A stretch of 36,120 nt of DNA from an uncultured Sphingomonadaceae bacterium (GTDB lineage: Bacteria > Pseudomonadota > Alphaproteobacteria > Sphingomonadales > Sphingomonadaceae): the NCBI GenBank assembly GCA_947501325.1, contig CANMVC010000009.1:1-36120 (forward strand), read 5' to 3'. The translations under genes were made by a program, and so were the position numbers. The notes below the pieces were generated by a model. It did no database searches. It saw only the letters and a list, made by a program, of their open reading frames with translations, and was not told the origin of the DNA. Below are positions 7,181 to 18,089 of the stretch, piece by piece (position 1 is the stretch's first letter; each line of letters starts with the position of its first letter).

Positions 7181-10100
7181 ATGAACCTCCGCAATATCTC
7201 CGCCTGGTCGACCCGTAATCCAGTTGTTCCACTTGTTCTGTTCACAGCATTGTTGCTGGCAGGCTTGTTGAGCTTCAACCGGATGGACGTGGTGAACAAC
7301 CCCGATGTCGAATTTCCTGGCGTCAGCGTTGATATTTCACAACCGGGCGCAGCGCCGACAGAGATTGAAAACCAAATTACCCAGCGGATTGAGTCCGCTG
7401 TCCGCAGTATTAGCGGCGTTAAAAACATCATTTCCACTGCTAGTGAAGGCAGCAGCCGGACCTTCGTCGAGTTTGAAATCGGCACCGATGTCAATGATGC
7501 GGTTAATGAAGTAAAAAATGCCGTTGATCAGGCGCGCGGATCTTTGCCGGATGGCATATTGGAACCGCAAATTTCGAAAGTTGATGCCGTTGGCGGCCCT
7601 ATCGCTTATTTCGCTGTTAAAGCCGACGATATGACTGTGGAGCAGCTGAGCTGGTTCGTCGACGATACCGTAGCGAAGAGTTTGCTGGCGGTGGAAGGTA
7701 TGGCAGAAGTTGACCGATTTGGCGGCGTAGACCGAGAAATCCGGGTAATATTAAAACCAGACCGCATGCAGGCCCTTGGGGTCACCGCTAGTGAGATTAA
7801 TGATGTCTTGCGTCGGGTTAACGTGAACGCAGCGGGTGGGCGCGCTGAAGTTGGCGGAACCCGGCAATCGGTTCGTGTGCTCGGGAATGCCGAAGACGCC
7901 TATGCTCTCTCACAGACGCAGATATCTCTCGGTAGCGGGCAGACCGTTAAATTGAGTGATGTTGCAGACGTCAATGACTCTTTTGGTGAGCGCAGCTCGA
8001 TCAGTAAGGTCAAGGGCGTGGAGGTCGTGAATTTTTCCATGACACGTGCCCGGGGCGCTTCCGATGTGACGGTTTATGACAATGCTGTTGAAGTCATGGA
8101 CCGGATAACAGAAGAGAATCCAGGGGTGGAATTTATCCGTCTCGGCAGTAGCGTGGACTACACGAAAACTCAGTATAAAAGCTCGATGGCAGCGATGGTA
8201 GAAGGCGCTCTGTTGGCCGTCGTGGTGGTATTTTTGTTCCTGCGGGATTGGCGTGCTACGCTCATTTCCGCCATTGCTATCCCGCTATCCGCAATCCCGA
8301 CCTTCTGGTTCATGGATTTGCTGGGTTTCAACCTCAACTTTCTCTCTCTTTTAGCGCTGGGGCTTGTCGCAGGGGTTCTTGTTGACGACGCGATTGTGGA
8401 AATCGAGAACATCGTGCGACACATGCGCATGGGCAAATCTGCCTATCAGGCTTCGATTGATGCGGCGGATGAAATTGGTTTGGCTGTGGTTGCCACCTCT
8501 TTTTGTATCGTCGCTGTTTTTCTACCGGTTGGCCTGATGCCAGGCATTTCGGGACAGTTCTTCAAAAACTTCGGAATTACAGTCGTTATTTCCGTGTTGA
8601 TGAGTCTGGCAGTTGCCCGGATGATCACGCCAATGGTCGCTGCCTATTTTTTAAAATCCAAAGGACATGCCGAACATGGCGAGGGCGTCTGGATGGACCG
8701 CTACATGCGATTGTTAAACTGGTGTTTGGACGAAACAGCGGCTCGAAAATATGCAGAGGGTGGTGGCATCGGCCGTCGTTTTGTCGCCAAATTTCTCGAT
8801 CATCGTATCTGGTTGATGGGTATCGGACTTTTTGCCTTCGGTTTGACAGTTGTTCTGTTTGCTATCACACCAGCGCAGTTCCAGCCGACCATCAACGAAG
8901 ATTCCAGCCGGGTTCAGATTGAAGTTGTACCTGGAACTACGCTCCAGCAAACTGAAATAATTGCCGACAAGGTTTCAGAGCTGATGTACGAGCAGCCGGA
9001 AGTGGAGCGCGCCTTGACTCGGGTGCGTGAAACCAATGCGACGGTTTTTGTAAATTACAAAACAGAGCGTGAGAAAACATCGACTGAATTTGAACGGAGC
9101 ATGGCCCCGCTTCTGCAACAGATACCGGACGCCAGAATCTCTTTTCAGTCGCAAAGTGGAGGCGGCGGGACTGGACGTGATATCTCAATCATGTTGACCG
9201 GCTCGGACCCCAAATTACTAGATGAAACGGCTTATGAACTGGTCGAGCAAATGAGAGGCATTAATCTGGTCGTTGCTCCTAGAATTGCTGCGGACCTTAG
9301 CCGTCCGGAAATTCTGATCACGCCCTACACAGACCTTGCATCGAAATTGGGCGTGACAACATCGGCGCTTAGTCAAACCATCCGCATTGCGACATTGGGT
9401 GAAATTGATCAAAATGCGGCGAAATTCTCTTTGTCAGATCGTCAGATCCCCATTCGTGTGATGTTACCGGAAGAATCGCGGACCGATCTGACAACGATTG
9501 AAAATCTGCCTATTCCGACATCAAGCGGTGGAACTGTTCCTCTAAGCCGCGTAGCCAAAGTCAGCTTTGGGTCTGGTCCGACCACGATCCAGCGCTACAA
9601 CCAGAACCGCCGCACTTTTGTTGGTGCCGATCTCGCCCCTGACGTAATCAAGGGCGAAGCGATGACAGAGATCAACAATCTTCCGATCATGAAGAATTTG
9701 CCTGCTGGTGTATCGAACGCGCCGTTTGGTGAAGAGGAGTGGCAACAGGAATTATTCGTGAACTTCATCATTGCGCTGATTTCCGGTATCTTACTGGTCT
9801 TTGCGACGCTAGTGTTGCTCTATAAGCGCTTGATGTCGCCGCTCGTTAATATGGGTTCACTGGCATTGGCGCCGTTAGGCGGTATCTTCTTGGTTTGGGC
9901 GGTTGGCCAACCCTTGTCGATGCCCGTGCTTATCGGCGTATTGATGCTGCTGGGTATTGTCAGTAAAAACTCGATCCTGCTCATCGATTTCGCGATTGAG
10001 GAAATGCAGAAAGGTGTTCCGAAATACGAAGCGATTATGGATGCCGGACATAAACGTGCCCAACCGATCGTGATGACGACGGTGGCAATGACAGCCGGTA

Positions 10101-10336
10101 TGGTGCCGACAGCTTTATCTCTCTCAGGTGATGGTGCTTGGCGCGCGCCAATGGGTACCGTGGTGATTGGCGGCCTGATTGTCTCCACGCTGCTTACCCT
10201 GGTGATTGTACCTGCTGGCTTCAGTCTTGCCGACGGCTTTGAACGCCGGGTTGGTCCATGGTTACGCAAAACAATGCTGACTTATAGTCCGGGTGATGAC
10301 GCGGATGATAAGGCAAGGGTTCAGCCAGCCGAGTGA
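7181..10336 (+). CDS. RND (HAE1/AcrB-type) efflux permease
   Basis: This 1,051-residue inner-membrane transporter is a proton-driven RND exporter of full normal length. The N-terminus (NISAWSTRNPVVPLVLFTAL) enters the first helix; two large periplasmic loops follow helices 1 and 7, and each half ends in helix bundles. The proton-relay aspartate pair is intact in LVAGVLVDDAIVEIENIVRH, and the conserved lysine of the second half is present in GIVSKNSILLIDFAIEEM. The family stretch GISGQFFKNFGITVVISVLM is also clear. It forms a transcription unit with the upstream adaptor, and its stop overlaps the GTG of the next gene. The closest relatives are probably the drug and hydrophobic-compound exporters; the substrate is unknown. 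Confidence 0.94.
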   Translation: MNLRNISAWSTRNPVVPLVLFTALLLAGLLSFNRMDVVNNPDVEFPGVSVDISQPGAAPTEIENQITQRIESAVRSISGVKNIISTASEGSSRTFVEFEIGTDVNDAVNEVKNAVDQARGSLPDGILEPQISKVDAVGGPIAYFAVKADDMTVEQLSWFVDDTVAKSLLAVEGMAEVDRFGGVDREIRVILKPDRMQALGVTASEINDVLRRVNVNAAGGRAEVGGTRQSVRVLGNAEDAYALSQTQISLGSGQTVKLSDVADVNDSFGERSSISKVKGVEVVNFSMTRARGASDVTVYDNAVEVMDRITEENPGVEFIRLGSSVDYTKTQYKSSMAAMVEGALLAVVVVFLFLRDWRATLISAIAIPLSAIPTFWFMDLLGFNLNFLSLLALGLVAGVLVDDAIVEIENIVRHMRMGKSAYQASIDAADEIGLAVVATSFCIVAVFLPVGLMPGISGQFFKNFGITVVISVLMSLAVARMITPMVAAYFLKSKGHAEHGEGVWMDRYMRLLNWCLDETAARKYAEGGGIGRRFVAKFLDHRIWLMGIGLFAFGLTVVLFAITPAQFQPTINEDSSRVQIEVVPGTTLQQTEIIADKVSELMYEQPEVERALTRVRETNATVFVNYKTEREKTSTEFERSMAPLLQQIPDARISFQSQSGGGGTGRDISIMLTGSDPKLLDETAYELVEQMRGINLVVAPRIAADLSRPEILITPYTDLASKLGVTTSALSQTIRIATLGEIDQNAAKFSLSDRQIPIRVMLPEESRTDLTTIENLPIPTSSGGTVPLSRVAKVSFGSGPTTIQRYNQNRRTFVGADLAPDVIKGEAMTEINNLPIMKNLPAGVSNAPFGEEEWQQELFVNFIIALISGILLVFATLVLLYKRLMSPLVNMGSLALAPLGGIFLVWAVGQPLSMPVLIGVLMLLGIVSKNSILLIDFAIEEMQKGVPKYEAIMDAGHKRAQPIVMTTVAMTAGMVPTALSLSGDGAWRAPMGTVVIGGLIVSTLLTLVIVPAGFSLADGFERRVGPWLRKTMLTYSPGDDADDKARVQPAE

Positions 10337-11637
10337 AGTCGCTTCCTTCTAAATTGGCAACTACGTCGAATAGCAGTCCGGTATCTGGTTCCTCCACCAT
10401 CTCACCGGATTTGAACAATGCTGGCCGTGATATGAAAATCATCGCGACCGGATTACTCGTGTTGATGGCTGTCATTTATTTCACCTCCAAATCCTATGAG
10501 GACGTGCATCCTGCCCTTGGTTTCGTGCGTGCTTTCGCTGAGGCCGCGATGGTTGGCGGGCTGGCCGACTGGTTTGCTGTTACCGCCTTGTTTCGACATC
10601 CCATGGGATTGCCGATCCCGCATACCGCCATTATCCCCCGCAACAAGGATAGGATTGGCGATACGCTGGCAAATTTTCTCAAGAATAATTTTCTGGTTTC
10701 GCGAATAGTAGCGCAGCGGATGCACGGCGTTGATTTGGCTGGCGGTGTCGGGCGGTTCCTGAAATCACCCAGCGGCGGGCAAGGACGACTGCGGATGGGT
10801 GCATCTCGCCTGATTGGCGATATCATTGGGTCGTTGGACCAGGACCGGCTTGGCAGCATGTTCAAGGGGGCTGTGAAAACACAGGCTAGAGAATTGGATC
10901 TGGCCACCCCAATGGGCCAAATACTGGAATCGGTGATGGCTGAAAACCGCCACGGGCCGTTGATCGATTCAACGATCAAATGGGCTTATCGGACACTTGA
11001 TACGAATGAATATGTCATCCGTGCTATCGTTCACGACCGTGCCAATACGGTGATGCGTTGGACCGGGCTGGATGACCGGCTTGCCAATGAAGTGGTCGAT
11101 GGGCTTTATAAATTATTGGCCGATATGGCATCTGATCCGAACCATCCTGTGCGTGCGAAGACCGAAGAGAGCTTGTCTCAGTTAGCACAGGAGCTAAAAA
11201 GCGACCCTGAATTGCGAAAGCGGGTGAATGAATGGAAGCTCGAGATGATCGAGAATCCCGCCATTGCCAGCTGGATCGATGGAATGTGGGAAACAGGCCG
11301 GGAGTCGTTACTCAAAGCCTCCCGTGACCCTGAAGCAGCAATGGCTGGCCATTTTGGCGATGCACTGATGCAGTTGGGAAGCAGCTTGCAGAAGGATCCA
11401 CTACTTAATCGCCAGCTCAATCGATTTGCGCGTCGCGCGGTTGCAGGAGTGGTCGCCAGCTATGGCGATAATATCGTTAAACTTGTGTCGGAAACCATTC
11501 GTGGTTGGGACGCGCAAACCATAACGGATCGCGTTGAAAATGCGGTTGGACGGGACCTCCAATATATCCGGGTCAATGGTACGCTAGTTGGAGGGCTAGT
11601 CGGCGTAACGCTTCATGTTTTGGGTTTCTGGATTTGA
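10333..11637 (+). CDS. DUF445 family inner-membrane protein
   Basis: This 434-residue protein matches DUF445 (YjiN-like): the hallmark HPALGFVRAFAEAAMVGGLADWFAVTALFRHP begins near residue 60, followed by IPHTAIIPRNKDRIGDTLANF. It has a helix at about residues 34-52 (MKIIATGLLVLMAVIYF) and another at the extreme C-terminus (LVGGLVGVTLHVLGFWI), with a long helical middle domain likely on one side of the membrane. The GTG at 10333 overlaps the permease stop (GTGA), so it is translationally coupled to the efflux operon; an ATG at 10432 is an alternative that would remove a serine-rich N-terminus. The function of the family is unknown. It converges on the glutamate dehydrogenase gene with ten bases between stops. 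Confidence 0.9.
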   Translation: MKSLPSKLATTSNSSPVSGSSTISPDLNNAGRDMKIIATGLLVLMAVIYFTSKSYEDVHPALGFVRAFAEAAMVGGLADWFAVTALFRHPMGLPIPHTAIIPRNKDRIGDTLANFLKNNFLVSRIVAQRMHGVDLAGGVGRFLKSPSGGQGRLRMGASRLIGDIIGSLDQDRLGSMFKGAVKTQARELDLATPMGQILESVMAENRHGPLIDSTIKWAYRTLDTNEYVIRAIVHDRANTVMRWTGLDDRLANEVVDGLYKLLADMASDPNHPVRAKTEESLSQLAQELKSDPELRKRVNEWKLEMIENPAIASWIDGMWETGRESLLKASRDPEAAMAGHFGDALMQLGSSLQKDPLLNRQLNRFARRAVAGVVASYGDNIVKLVSETIRGWDAQTITDRVENAVGRDLQYIRVNGTLVGGLVGVTLHVLGFWI

Positions 11638-11647
11638 TATCGCCGGT

Positions 11648-14600
11648 TTAGCGGCTCAGTAATATTCTCGCCTGTCCCGCAATTTGGGCCAGCATGGCAA
11701 TGGACGGCCTCGCTGACAATTGGGCGCGATCAACAATATACTGGAACTGGCTTACACGATCGCTATTTTTCTCTGCCCAGCTTTCCAGAAACTGATCCAT
11801 GTCTTTGCTGCGAGCCCGGCGAAGAAAATCCAATCGCATTTGTTGAAAATCTCGTGCCAATCCAGCCACTAGCAGGCGATCCCACGGATCGGAGGGATTG
11901 ATGCGGGTCGCTGTCATCTGAGCCCAATCGAGCCCAAGCAGACTGCCCAACCGGGTGAACGCCGTTGCCACATCCATCGCGTCTATTTCTCGTGTTTTCG
12001 CCAGATATGCTATCCCGGCGGCACCGTCATTCTTATAAATATTCGCCATTTTTTGAGCAATGTCGTTGGTTGCCCCAGCTTCTACGAGCAATCGGGTTTG
12101 TTTGGTCGCTTGTAGCTGGCCTTCCTCTGTTATCAGACTATCTACTTTGTCGTTCAACGCTTTGATATTGGGAGCCAGCATTTCTACCGCGTCATCTATC
12201 AATCCATCGGTGAGGCCAATACGCATCAGATCAGCCATATGGGAGCGCAGCACATAAGCAACACGATCAAAGAGTAACAGGCGCACAGCTTCACCGATTT
12301 TTGCGTCTTCTAGCGATTTCCAGATCGCGTCGGCATCAAATAGCCGTTCAGCAATAACAAACGCTGCAGCAACCTCGCCCAATGAGCATCCTTCTTCTTC
12401 TGCCAGCTCGAAGGGATCGATCAGCCCAAGCCGGTTGATCATTCGATTGGCCAGTTTTGTGGCAATTATTTCTTTGCGCAGTTGATGATTTAACACTGCG
12501 TTTTTATGTTTCGCCTTGATAGCGCTCGGGAAAGCATTGAGAAGCTCGCTATCGAGGCCGGGATCAGCGCTTAGCACGCTATTCTCGATCGCGTCCTGCA
12601 AGGCGAGTTTCGCCGTGGAGATCAGGACCGCGAGTTCGGGACGGAATAATCCACGATCTTCTTGTCCGCGGCGTGCAAGATCTTCGTTATTAGCCAAGCC
12701 TTCGACGGCTCGGTCAAGTTTACCCTGTTCCTCGAAATATTCGATCAACCGGATATAAGATGGCAGAGTTTTCTTGCCTCCCACCTCCGCAATCGAAAGT
12801 CCGAGGGCTTGAAGTCGATTGTCTTCGAGAACAAGCGTCCCGACTTCATCGGTCATTTTTTGAAGCAGTGTGTTACGCGCGCGCAACTTCAATTTTCCCG
12901 CCGCCATAGCTGCATTGAGCGCGATTTTGATATTCACTTCGTTGTCCGAACAATCGACGCCTGCGCTGTTATCGATGAAATCGGTGTTGATACGACCGCC
13001 GAGCCCCGCAAAAGCAATGCGACCGGCTTGGGTGATGCCCAGATTAGCGCCTTCCCCGATAACTTTGACACGGAGTTTTTTGGCATCGATACGAATATGA
13101 TCGTTGGAAGGGTCCCCGACCTCAACATTATTTTCGGTGGATGCTTTGATGTAAGTCCCAATTCCACCGAACCAAAGCAGATCGGTTTTGCTGGTTAGAA
13201 TAGCTGAAATGAGACGCGATGGCGTTAGCTCGGTTTCGCCGGACAAGTCCAAAAGGTCTGCAATTTTCTTGCTGATTTTAACGGTTTTGGAATGGCGGGA
13301 AAAAACACCGCCACCTTTTGATATCAGTTTTTTGTCATAATCTTCCCAGCTCGACCGAGGAAGTTCAAACAGGCGTTTGCGTTCCTTCCAGCTTGCCATT
13401 GGATCGGGATCAGGATCAATGAATATATGCCGGTGGTCAAACGCAGCGACAAGGCGCAGTGTTTTCGACAGTAGCATGCCATTGCCGAAAACGTCGCCGG
13501 ACATATCGCCTACCCCGACGACATCAACGGGTTTTTTTTGGATGTCGACACCCATTTCAGCAAAATGCCGCTGCACGGAAACCCATGCTCCGCGGGCGGT
13601 AATGCCCATGGCTTTGTGATCATAGCCGTTACTACCACCGCTCGCGAAAGCATCACCCAGCCAGAAACCTTTTTCGATAGCAATAGCATTTGCGATGTCA
13701 GAAAAAGTCGCTGTACCCTTGTCGGCCGCCACCACGAAATAGGGATCATCGCTGTCTAATCGGACGACGTCCTTTGGCGGAACGACTTCGCCGTCTTTTA
13801 TATTATCGGTAATCGACAGCAGCGCGCTGATGAAAACTTTGTAGGACGCGATGCCTTCAGCAATAAAGGCATCCCGATCATCACCCGAGGGCAATTGTTT
13901 TGCGTAGAAGCCGCCTTTGGCACCTGTGGGCACGATGACCGCGTTCTTGACCCGCTGGGCTTTCATCAATCCCAAAATTTCAGTTCGAAAATCGTCGCGT
14001 CGATCAGACCAGCGCAAGCCGCCTCGCGCAACCGGTCCGGCGCGAAGGTGGATGCCTTCGACTTGCGGGCTGTAAACGAATATCTCGCGCCAGGGCACGG
14101 GTGCTGGCAAGTCCGGAATTTTTGCGCTTTCTATCTTGAAAGCCAGAGCACCGCCCGTGTCTTCAGCAAAGGCATTGGTGCGCAAAATCGACTCGATCAC
14201 AGCCCGGAACAACCGCAGAATGCGGTCATCATCGATGCCCTGGACTTTGACCAAGCCGCTATCAATCGCCTTAATTGCTTCTGCCCGGTTTATACTGCGA
14301 TCACCGTCAAATGCCGGGTCATGCACCGCTGCAAATAATCGGATGAGAGCGCGGGTGACATTACTTGCCTCAGCCAAGGCTTCAACAACCGTAAGCATTC
14401 CATAGCTCAAGCCAGTTTGACGCAAATAGCGGAACCAGGCTCTGATCCAGACAGTCGATCGCGCGCTGACGCCCGAAGTCGTGATCAGTTGGTTGAAGCT
14501 GTCATTTTCAGCGAAGCCTTCCAACACGTCAGTTATCGCATCCTGAATTTCCGTAGCACGGGCAATTAAGTCATCGCGTGTCTCGGGATTAGACAAGGAA

Positions 14601-16330
14601 AGCTGGAAGTCGTGAATATAGCCGAGCCGCCCTTCATCAAGCGGTGTGGGTAATTCTTCCAGAACAGAAAAGCCGAAATTTTCTAGTGTTGGCACCGCAT
14701 CTGAAAGCGGCAATACCCCCCCGAGATGATAGACTTTCAGCCGAAGTAAATGGTCCGCATCACTATCCAGCCGATAAAGGCGGGTGGATTTCTGTCCACC
14801 GCGTTCCAATTGATATAGTCGCATTATGTCGCGAGAAGCCTCTTTGGCACCATAGGTCGACTGATATGTGGTTGGGAAACAGTCAGCATAGCGCTGCGCC
14901 AGAATTTCAGCACGGTTATCGGGAACAAATTCGCTAAGCTGGCTGGCTACTTCCGGACGCCAGCCGCGGATCATGTTTTCTAGCTGGTGGTCCAGAGCGT
15001 CAGGATCGGGGATTTTGCTGTCAACACCCATATCGAGAATATATCGCAACGATGAAATACCACCTTCATCGAGTGTATTGGACCAACTTAATATCCGAGC
15101 GCCGGTGGCCTCAGTCAGCATGGCCTGAATATTTTCACGGCGCGCTGTTGATAGCTGTTCGCGCGGTAACCAGATAAATGCAAAAAGATGGCGGTTAAGA
15201 GGCGACATAACGCTGTGCAATTTGGGTCGCGGGCGATCAATTAGTGACATTGAAATCAACGCGAGTTTCTCCAAGTCTTCCTGCTTGAAGGTAATGAGCA
15301 TATCGTGGGGCAGTGCCGTGAGCGCGTGGGTCAGAGATTTGCCTGCGTGACCAGTCGGCGCAAATTCGAACTTCTCAAACAGGCGCTGCATTTGGGTTCG
15401 CAACAAGGGTACCTTTTCTGGCGGTGCAGCCAAAGCAGCACTGGTCCAAAGGCCCGCTGTTATCGACAGCCCGACTAGCGCGTCCTTCTCGCGCAAAGGC
15501 ATAACAATCACGTCCATCAAAACATGTCTATGGACGGTCGAAATCTGATTGGATTTGATGATCAGCGGCGCTTGACCACCGCTTTTAAACCAAGCAAAAG
15601 CCCGCTTTTGGCTCTCTTTGGAAAGCGTCGGTTTTTCCCGCATCCTGGCGACACCGACACGGTCAGATATCTTTCCTTTTTGGTCCAATTTTTCATGCGA
15701 CAATAGGGTGAAGTTGCGATCCAGGAACCAGTGTATCAGCGCTGCGCCCTCGCCGTCAGGCAGGCGGTCAGCATCCTCGCCCAAAGCTTTCTGTAATTTG
15801 AGCCAATCGGTTACAGCCGCTGCGACATCAAGCAGGTTCTTGCGCAATGATCGTTCCAAGGCCCGGCGCGGCTTGGCGTCTGCACGTTCTAATTCAATAT
15901 AGATTATCGATTCACACTTTTCGCCGCGTTCCGGGTCGTTGTGGATACCAATTAACTGCCCTTTAGCATCCCGTTCTACGCCAACGACCGGATGGATAAG
16001 CCGCTCGATGGTCAGGCCAAAGCCGGCAATAGTCGCGCATACGGAGTCGACGAGAAACGGCATGTCGTCATTGACAATGGCCAGACGCAAATGCCTTTTT
16101 CCACTGGAGCTAATTACGCTTTCGAGCGACAGGTTCGCCTCAGGACTGGTCCGTTGTAAACCAGTTTCCAGAGCAAAGAGGACCGCCTCCCTGCAAGCCT
16201 TATCATCAAAGCCGATATTTTCGCCGGGCAGAGCGCTGTCCTGAAAAGCGGCGGTTAGATTTTTCTTGAGTGTCTTGCCGGCCATAGATTTGGTCGTTTT
16301 CGCTGCTGTCGCGTCGCGGCTACCAGTCAT
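11648..16330 (-). CDS. NAD-specific glutamate dehydrogenase, large (about 180 kDa) type
   Basis: This 1,560-residue protein is the large NAD-dependent glutamate dehydrogenase found in many alpha- and gammaproteobacteria and actinomycetes. It deaminates glutamate to 2-oxoglutarate and ammonia and serves amino-acid catabolism in the cytosol. The long N-terminal regulatory half contains ACT-like segments (LRLAIVNDDMPFLVDSVCA near residue 77). The catalytic core near residues 765-1200 shows ARGGLRWSDRRDDFRTEILG, VKNAVIVPTGAKGGFYAKQL, VDVVGVGDMSGDVFGNGMLL and KVIGEGANLGITQAGRIAFA. A helical C-terminal region follows. The ATG at 16330 has GGGGGAA five bases upstream. Length and motifs are complete. 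The gene is transcribed alone, with 188 bases of leader space behind it. Confidence 0.95.
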   Translation of the reverse strand: MTGSRDATAAKTTKSMAGKTLKKNLTAAFQDSALPGENIGFDDKACREAVLFALETGLQRTSPEANLSLESVISSSGKRHLRLAIVNDDMPFLVDSVCATIAGFGLTIERLIHPVVGVERDAKGQLIGIHNDPERGEKCESIIYIELERADAKPRRALERSLRKNLLDVAAAVTDWLKLQKALGEDADRLPDGEGAALIHWFLDRNFTLLSHEKLDQKGKISDRVGVARMREKPTLSKESQKRAFAWFKSGGQAPLIIKSNQISTVHRHVLMDVIVMPLREKDALVGLSITAGLWTSAALAAPPEKVPLLRTQMQRLFEKFEFAPTGHAGKSLTHALTALPHDMLITFKQEDLEKLALISMSLIDRPRPKLHSVMSPLNRHLFAFIWLPREQLSTARRENIQAMLTEATGARILSWSNTLDEGGISSLRYILDMGVDSKIPDPDALDHQLENMIRGWRPEVASQLSEFVPDNRAEILAQRYADCFPTTYQSTYGAKEASRDIMRLYQLERGGQKSTRLYRLDSDADHLLRLKVYHLGGVLPLSDAVPTLENFGFSVLEELPTPLDEGRLGYIHDFQLSLSNPETRDDLIARATEIQDAITDVLEGFAENDSFNQLITTSGVSARSTVWIRAWFRYLRQTGLSYGMLTVVEALAEASNVTRALIRLFAAVHDPAFDGDRSINRAEAIKAIDSGLVKVQGIDDDRILRLFRAVIESILRTNAFAEDTGGALAFKIESAKIPDLPAPVPWREIFVYSPQVEGIHLRAGPVARGGLRWSDRRDDFRTEILGLMKAQRVKNAVIVPTGAKGGFYAKQLPSGDDRDAFIAEGIASYKVFISALLSITDNIKDGEVVPPKDVVRLDSDDPYFVVAADKGTATFSDIANAIAIEKGFWLGDAFASGGSNGYDHKAMGITARGAWVSVQRHFAEMGVDIQKKPVDVVGVGDMSGDVFGNGMLLSKTLRLVAAFDHRHIFIDPDPDPMASWKERKRLFELPRSSWEDYDKKLISKGGGVFSRHSKTVKISKKIADLLDLSGETELTPSRLISAILTSKTDLLWFGGIGTYIKASTENNVEVGDPSNDHIRIDAKKLRVKVIGEGANLGITQAGRIAFAGLGGRINTDFIDNSAGVDCSDNEVNIKIALNAAMAAGKLKLRARNTLLQKMTDEVGTLVLEDNRLQALGLSIAEVGGKKTLPSYIRLIEYFEEQGKLDRAVEGLANNEDLARRGQEDRGLFRPELAVLISTAKLALQDAIENSVLSADPGLDSELLNAFPSAIKAKHKNAVLNHQLRKEIIATKLANRMINRLGLIDPFELAEEEGCSLGEVAAAFVIAERLFDADAIWKSLEDAKIGEAVRLLLFDRVAYVLRSHMADLMRIGLTDGLIDDAVEMLAPNIKALNDKVDSLITEEGQLQATKQTRLLVEAGATNDIAQKMANIYKNDGAAGIAYLAKTREIDAMDVATAFTRLGSLLGLDWAQMTATRINPSDPWDRLLVAGLARDFQQMRLDFLRRARSKDMDQFLESWAEKNSDRVSQFQYIVDRAQLSARPSIAMLAQIAGQARILLSR

Positions 16331-16518
16331 GGTTCCCCCAAAATATCAGTCCGTATTAAGACTTTGGCTGTTGGACTGATCTTATGGGCCTAATAGAGGT
16401 GATGCTCAAGAGCGTTCGACATAGGAAGATGTTGCAATATGCGGAATATGAAGCAGGCGTGATAAATCGGTTACATATGAAACCAATATTACAGCCACTA
16501 CTGAACCAGCGAAATTGA

Positions 16519-17871
16519 TCAGACGCTAGTCTGTTTAAGAGCCTTGTTCGTTAGCTTCTGATCACCCAGCACGGGGCCGACAATCGATAGTTGTCCGTTG
16601 TCATCCCGTCTTGCAACCAGAACAACAAACTCAGCATCGCCCGAATCGATATCATCCAGCTGGCGGCTTGGGGCGCTGCGCAACCGATCCAACACATGTT
16701 CGTCCTGTACAACGGCTTCCACAACCTTCTGTTGGGGATTACGGGCGTCCCTTTCCGCGTAAACAACGGCTTTCAGGCCGCCGTCATATTTTTCAAGATA
16801 CTCGGCCAAGGCCCCTTTTTCGATGCCAGCCTGTTTCGCAAAGCGCAGTGCGGAGGCATATTCGGTCAACCGAGTTTTGTCATAATGGGCGCCGAAGACG
16901 AGTTTGACGATGGGTGTCATTGGTGCCCGCTGCTGCGCTTTCAATCCCGAATCTTCGAGAAGCGCTGCGTAATCTTGGGGATAGGACTCCGTCATCAGAT
17001 AGAAATCATATGCCTGGCCGATCGCACGATAAAGTGCTGAACGGCTACGCTGCTCGCTATGGGCGGCATTGTCCGCGCTGCTGCGCGCAGCGACGAGCCA
17101 GTCAGCAAGACTTGCGTCTTCGCCGGGCTCATCACTAATATCTTCAAGTTCGATATGATCGCCACCAACAAGTGCTGCTGTGGCAGCGGCCGCATCTTCA
17201 GCGGTCAGTTCCAAAGGTTCCGAAGTTGGGCTATCAGCCCATATAGGTCCGGTTTCGGTTTTTTCCGGAGCCGAGCGCATGGCTTGAGCGACCTGTTCTT
17301 CCAGCTCCTTAGCAAATTCGTCTGCTGCAACCTCTTTCCAGTTGATCACGCCGTAGATGAAATCAATCGTGTCATCATCGGTCGAGAAAGGCAGGAGAAT
17401 ACCGCGATACATGATTGTGATGCCGCGTTGATTAACAAACTCGGCTTCAAATCCAATAGGTGCCTGATTGGCTATGATCTGAAGATAATGATCCGTTATC
17501 CGCGACAGAAGCGAGCGTGCCGGAACCTGATCAATGGTTGTAATGCTGTCGTCCAGCTCACATTCGTGGCGCAGCGATTTGCCGAGAAACTGGATGGATG
17601 GATTTTCAACGCCGTTGGTAAAATCTAACAATACACTATTTGGACCAAAATCCTTATCCGATTCCGGATCGAGGTCTTCAACGCTGGGAAATTGACGATC
17701 GCCAAGCAGCCCGGCCCAAAAATTATAGGCGCGGACATGCATGCGGCGCTCGTCCTGACCAATGGCAGGCGGCGCTTCATTCGTTACGTCTTCATCTTCA
17801 TACGCGATGTAATCGGCATCCGGGCTAACGCCCAGAGCACCATTTTCATCAGAATTGCGAAGATTTTCCAT
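16519..17871 (-). CDS. PAS domain-containing protein (PAS_5-like)
   Basis: This 450-residue soluble protein has an acidic N-terminus, a PAS_5-like sensory domain at about residues 45-175 (RAYNFWAGLLGDRQFPSVED..., then IQFLGKSLRHECELDD and MYRGILLPFSTDDDTIDFIY), an alanine- and glutamate-rich linker, and a C-terminal domain starting near residue 285 (RSRSALYRAIGQAYDFYLMT) that I do not recognise. No kinase, GGDEF or output DNA-binding domain is visible, so it probably signals through a partner. The ATG has AGGA about nine bases upstream. It reads in the same direction as the glutamate dehydrogenase gene, 188 bases upstream of it, but the gap suggests separate transcripts. The function is unknown. 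Confidence 0.82.
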   Translation of the reverse strand: MENLRNSDENGALGVSPDADYIAYEDEDVTNEAPPAIGQDERRMHVRAYNFWAGLLGDRQFPSVEDLDPESDKDFGPNSVLLDFTNGVENPSIQFLGKSLRHECELDDSITTIDQVPARSLLSRITDHYLQIIANQAPIGFEAEFVNQRGITIMYRGILLPFSTDDDTIDFIYGVINWKEVAADEFAKELEEQVAQAMRSAPEKTETGPIWADSPTSEPLELTAEDAAAATAALVGGDHIELEDISDEPGEDASLADWLVAARSSADNAAHSEQRSRSALYRAIGQAYDFYLMTESYPQDYAALLEDSGLKAQQRAPMTPIVKLVFGAHYDKTRLTEYASALRFAKQAGIEKGALAEYLEKYDGGLKAVVYAERDARNPQQKVVEAVVQDEHVLDRLRSAPSRQLDDIDSGDAEFVVLVARRDDNGQLSIVGPVLGDQKLTNKALKQTSV

Positions 17872-18089
17872 GCCTGATCCTACTTTGATATGCTCATTTC
17901 ATCTCCGGTTTGCGCCAGCCATGGTAAATATCTGGTAAACGCCCTTAATATTTCTCTTACCCGTGCAAACGAATTGACCATCTATATGCGCACCATGAGA
18001 ACGGTCAGGCTTGTCACAGAGCAGACCGGCTGTTAAGGGCGCTTTCGTTAAGTATTTAACCAGCGTATTGAACGTTAAAAAGGTTAGAT

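Noticed and set aside
17059-17628. 189-codon plus-strand frame inside the PAS gene
   Set aside because: It is antisense to the PAS domain, which has recognisable motifs; no independent start signal.
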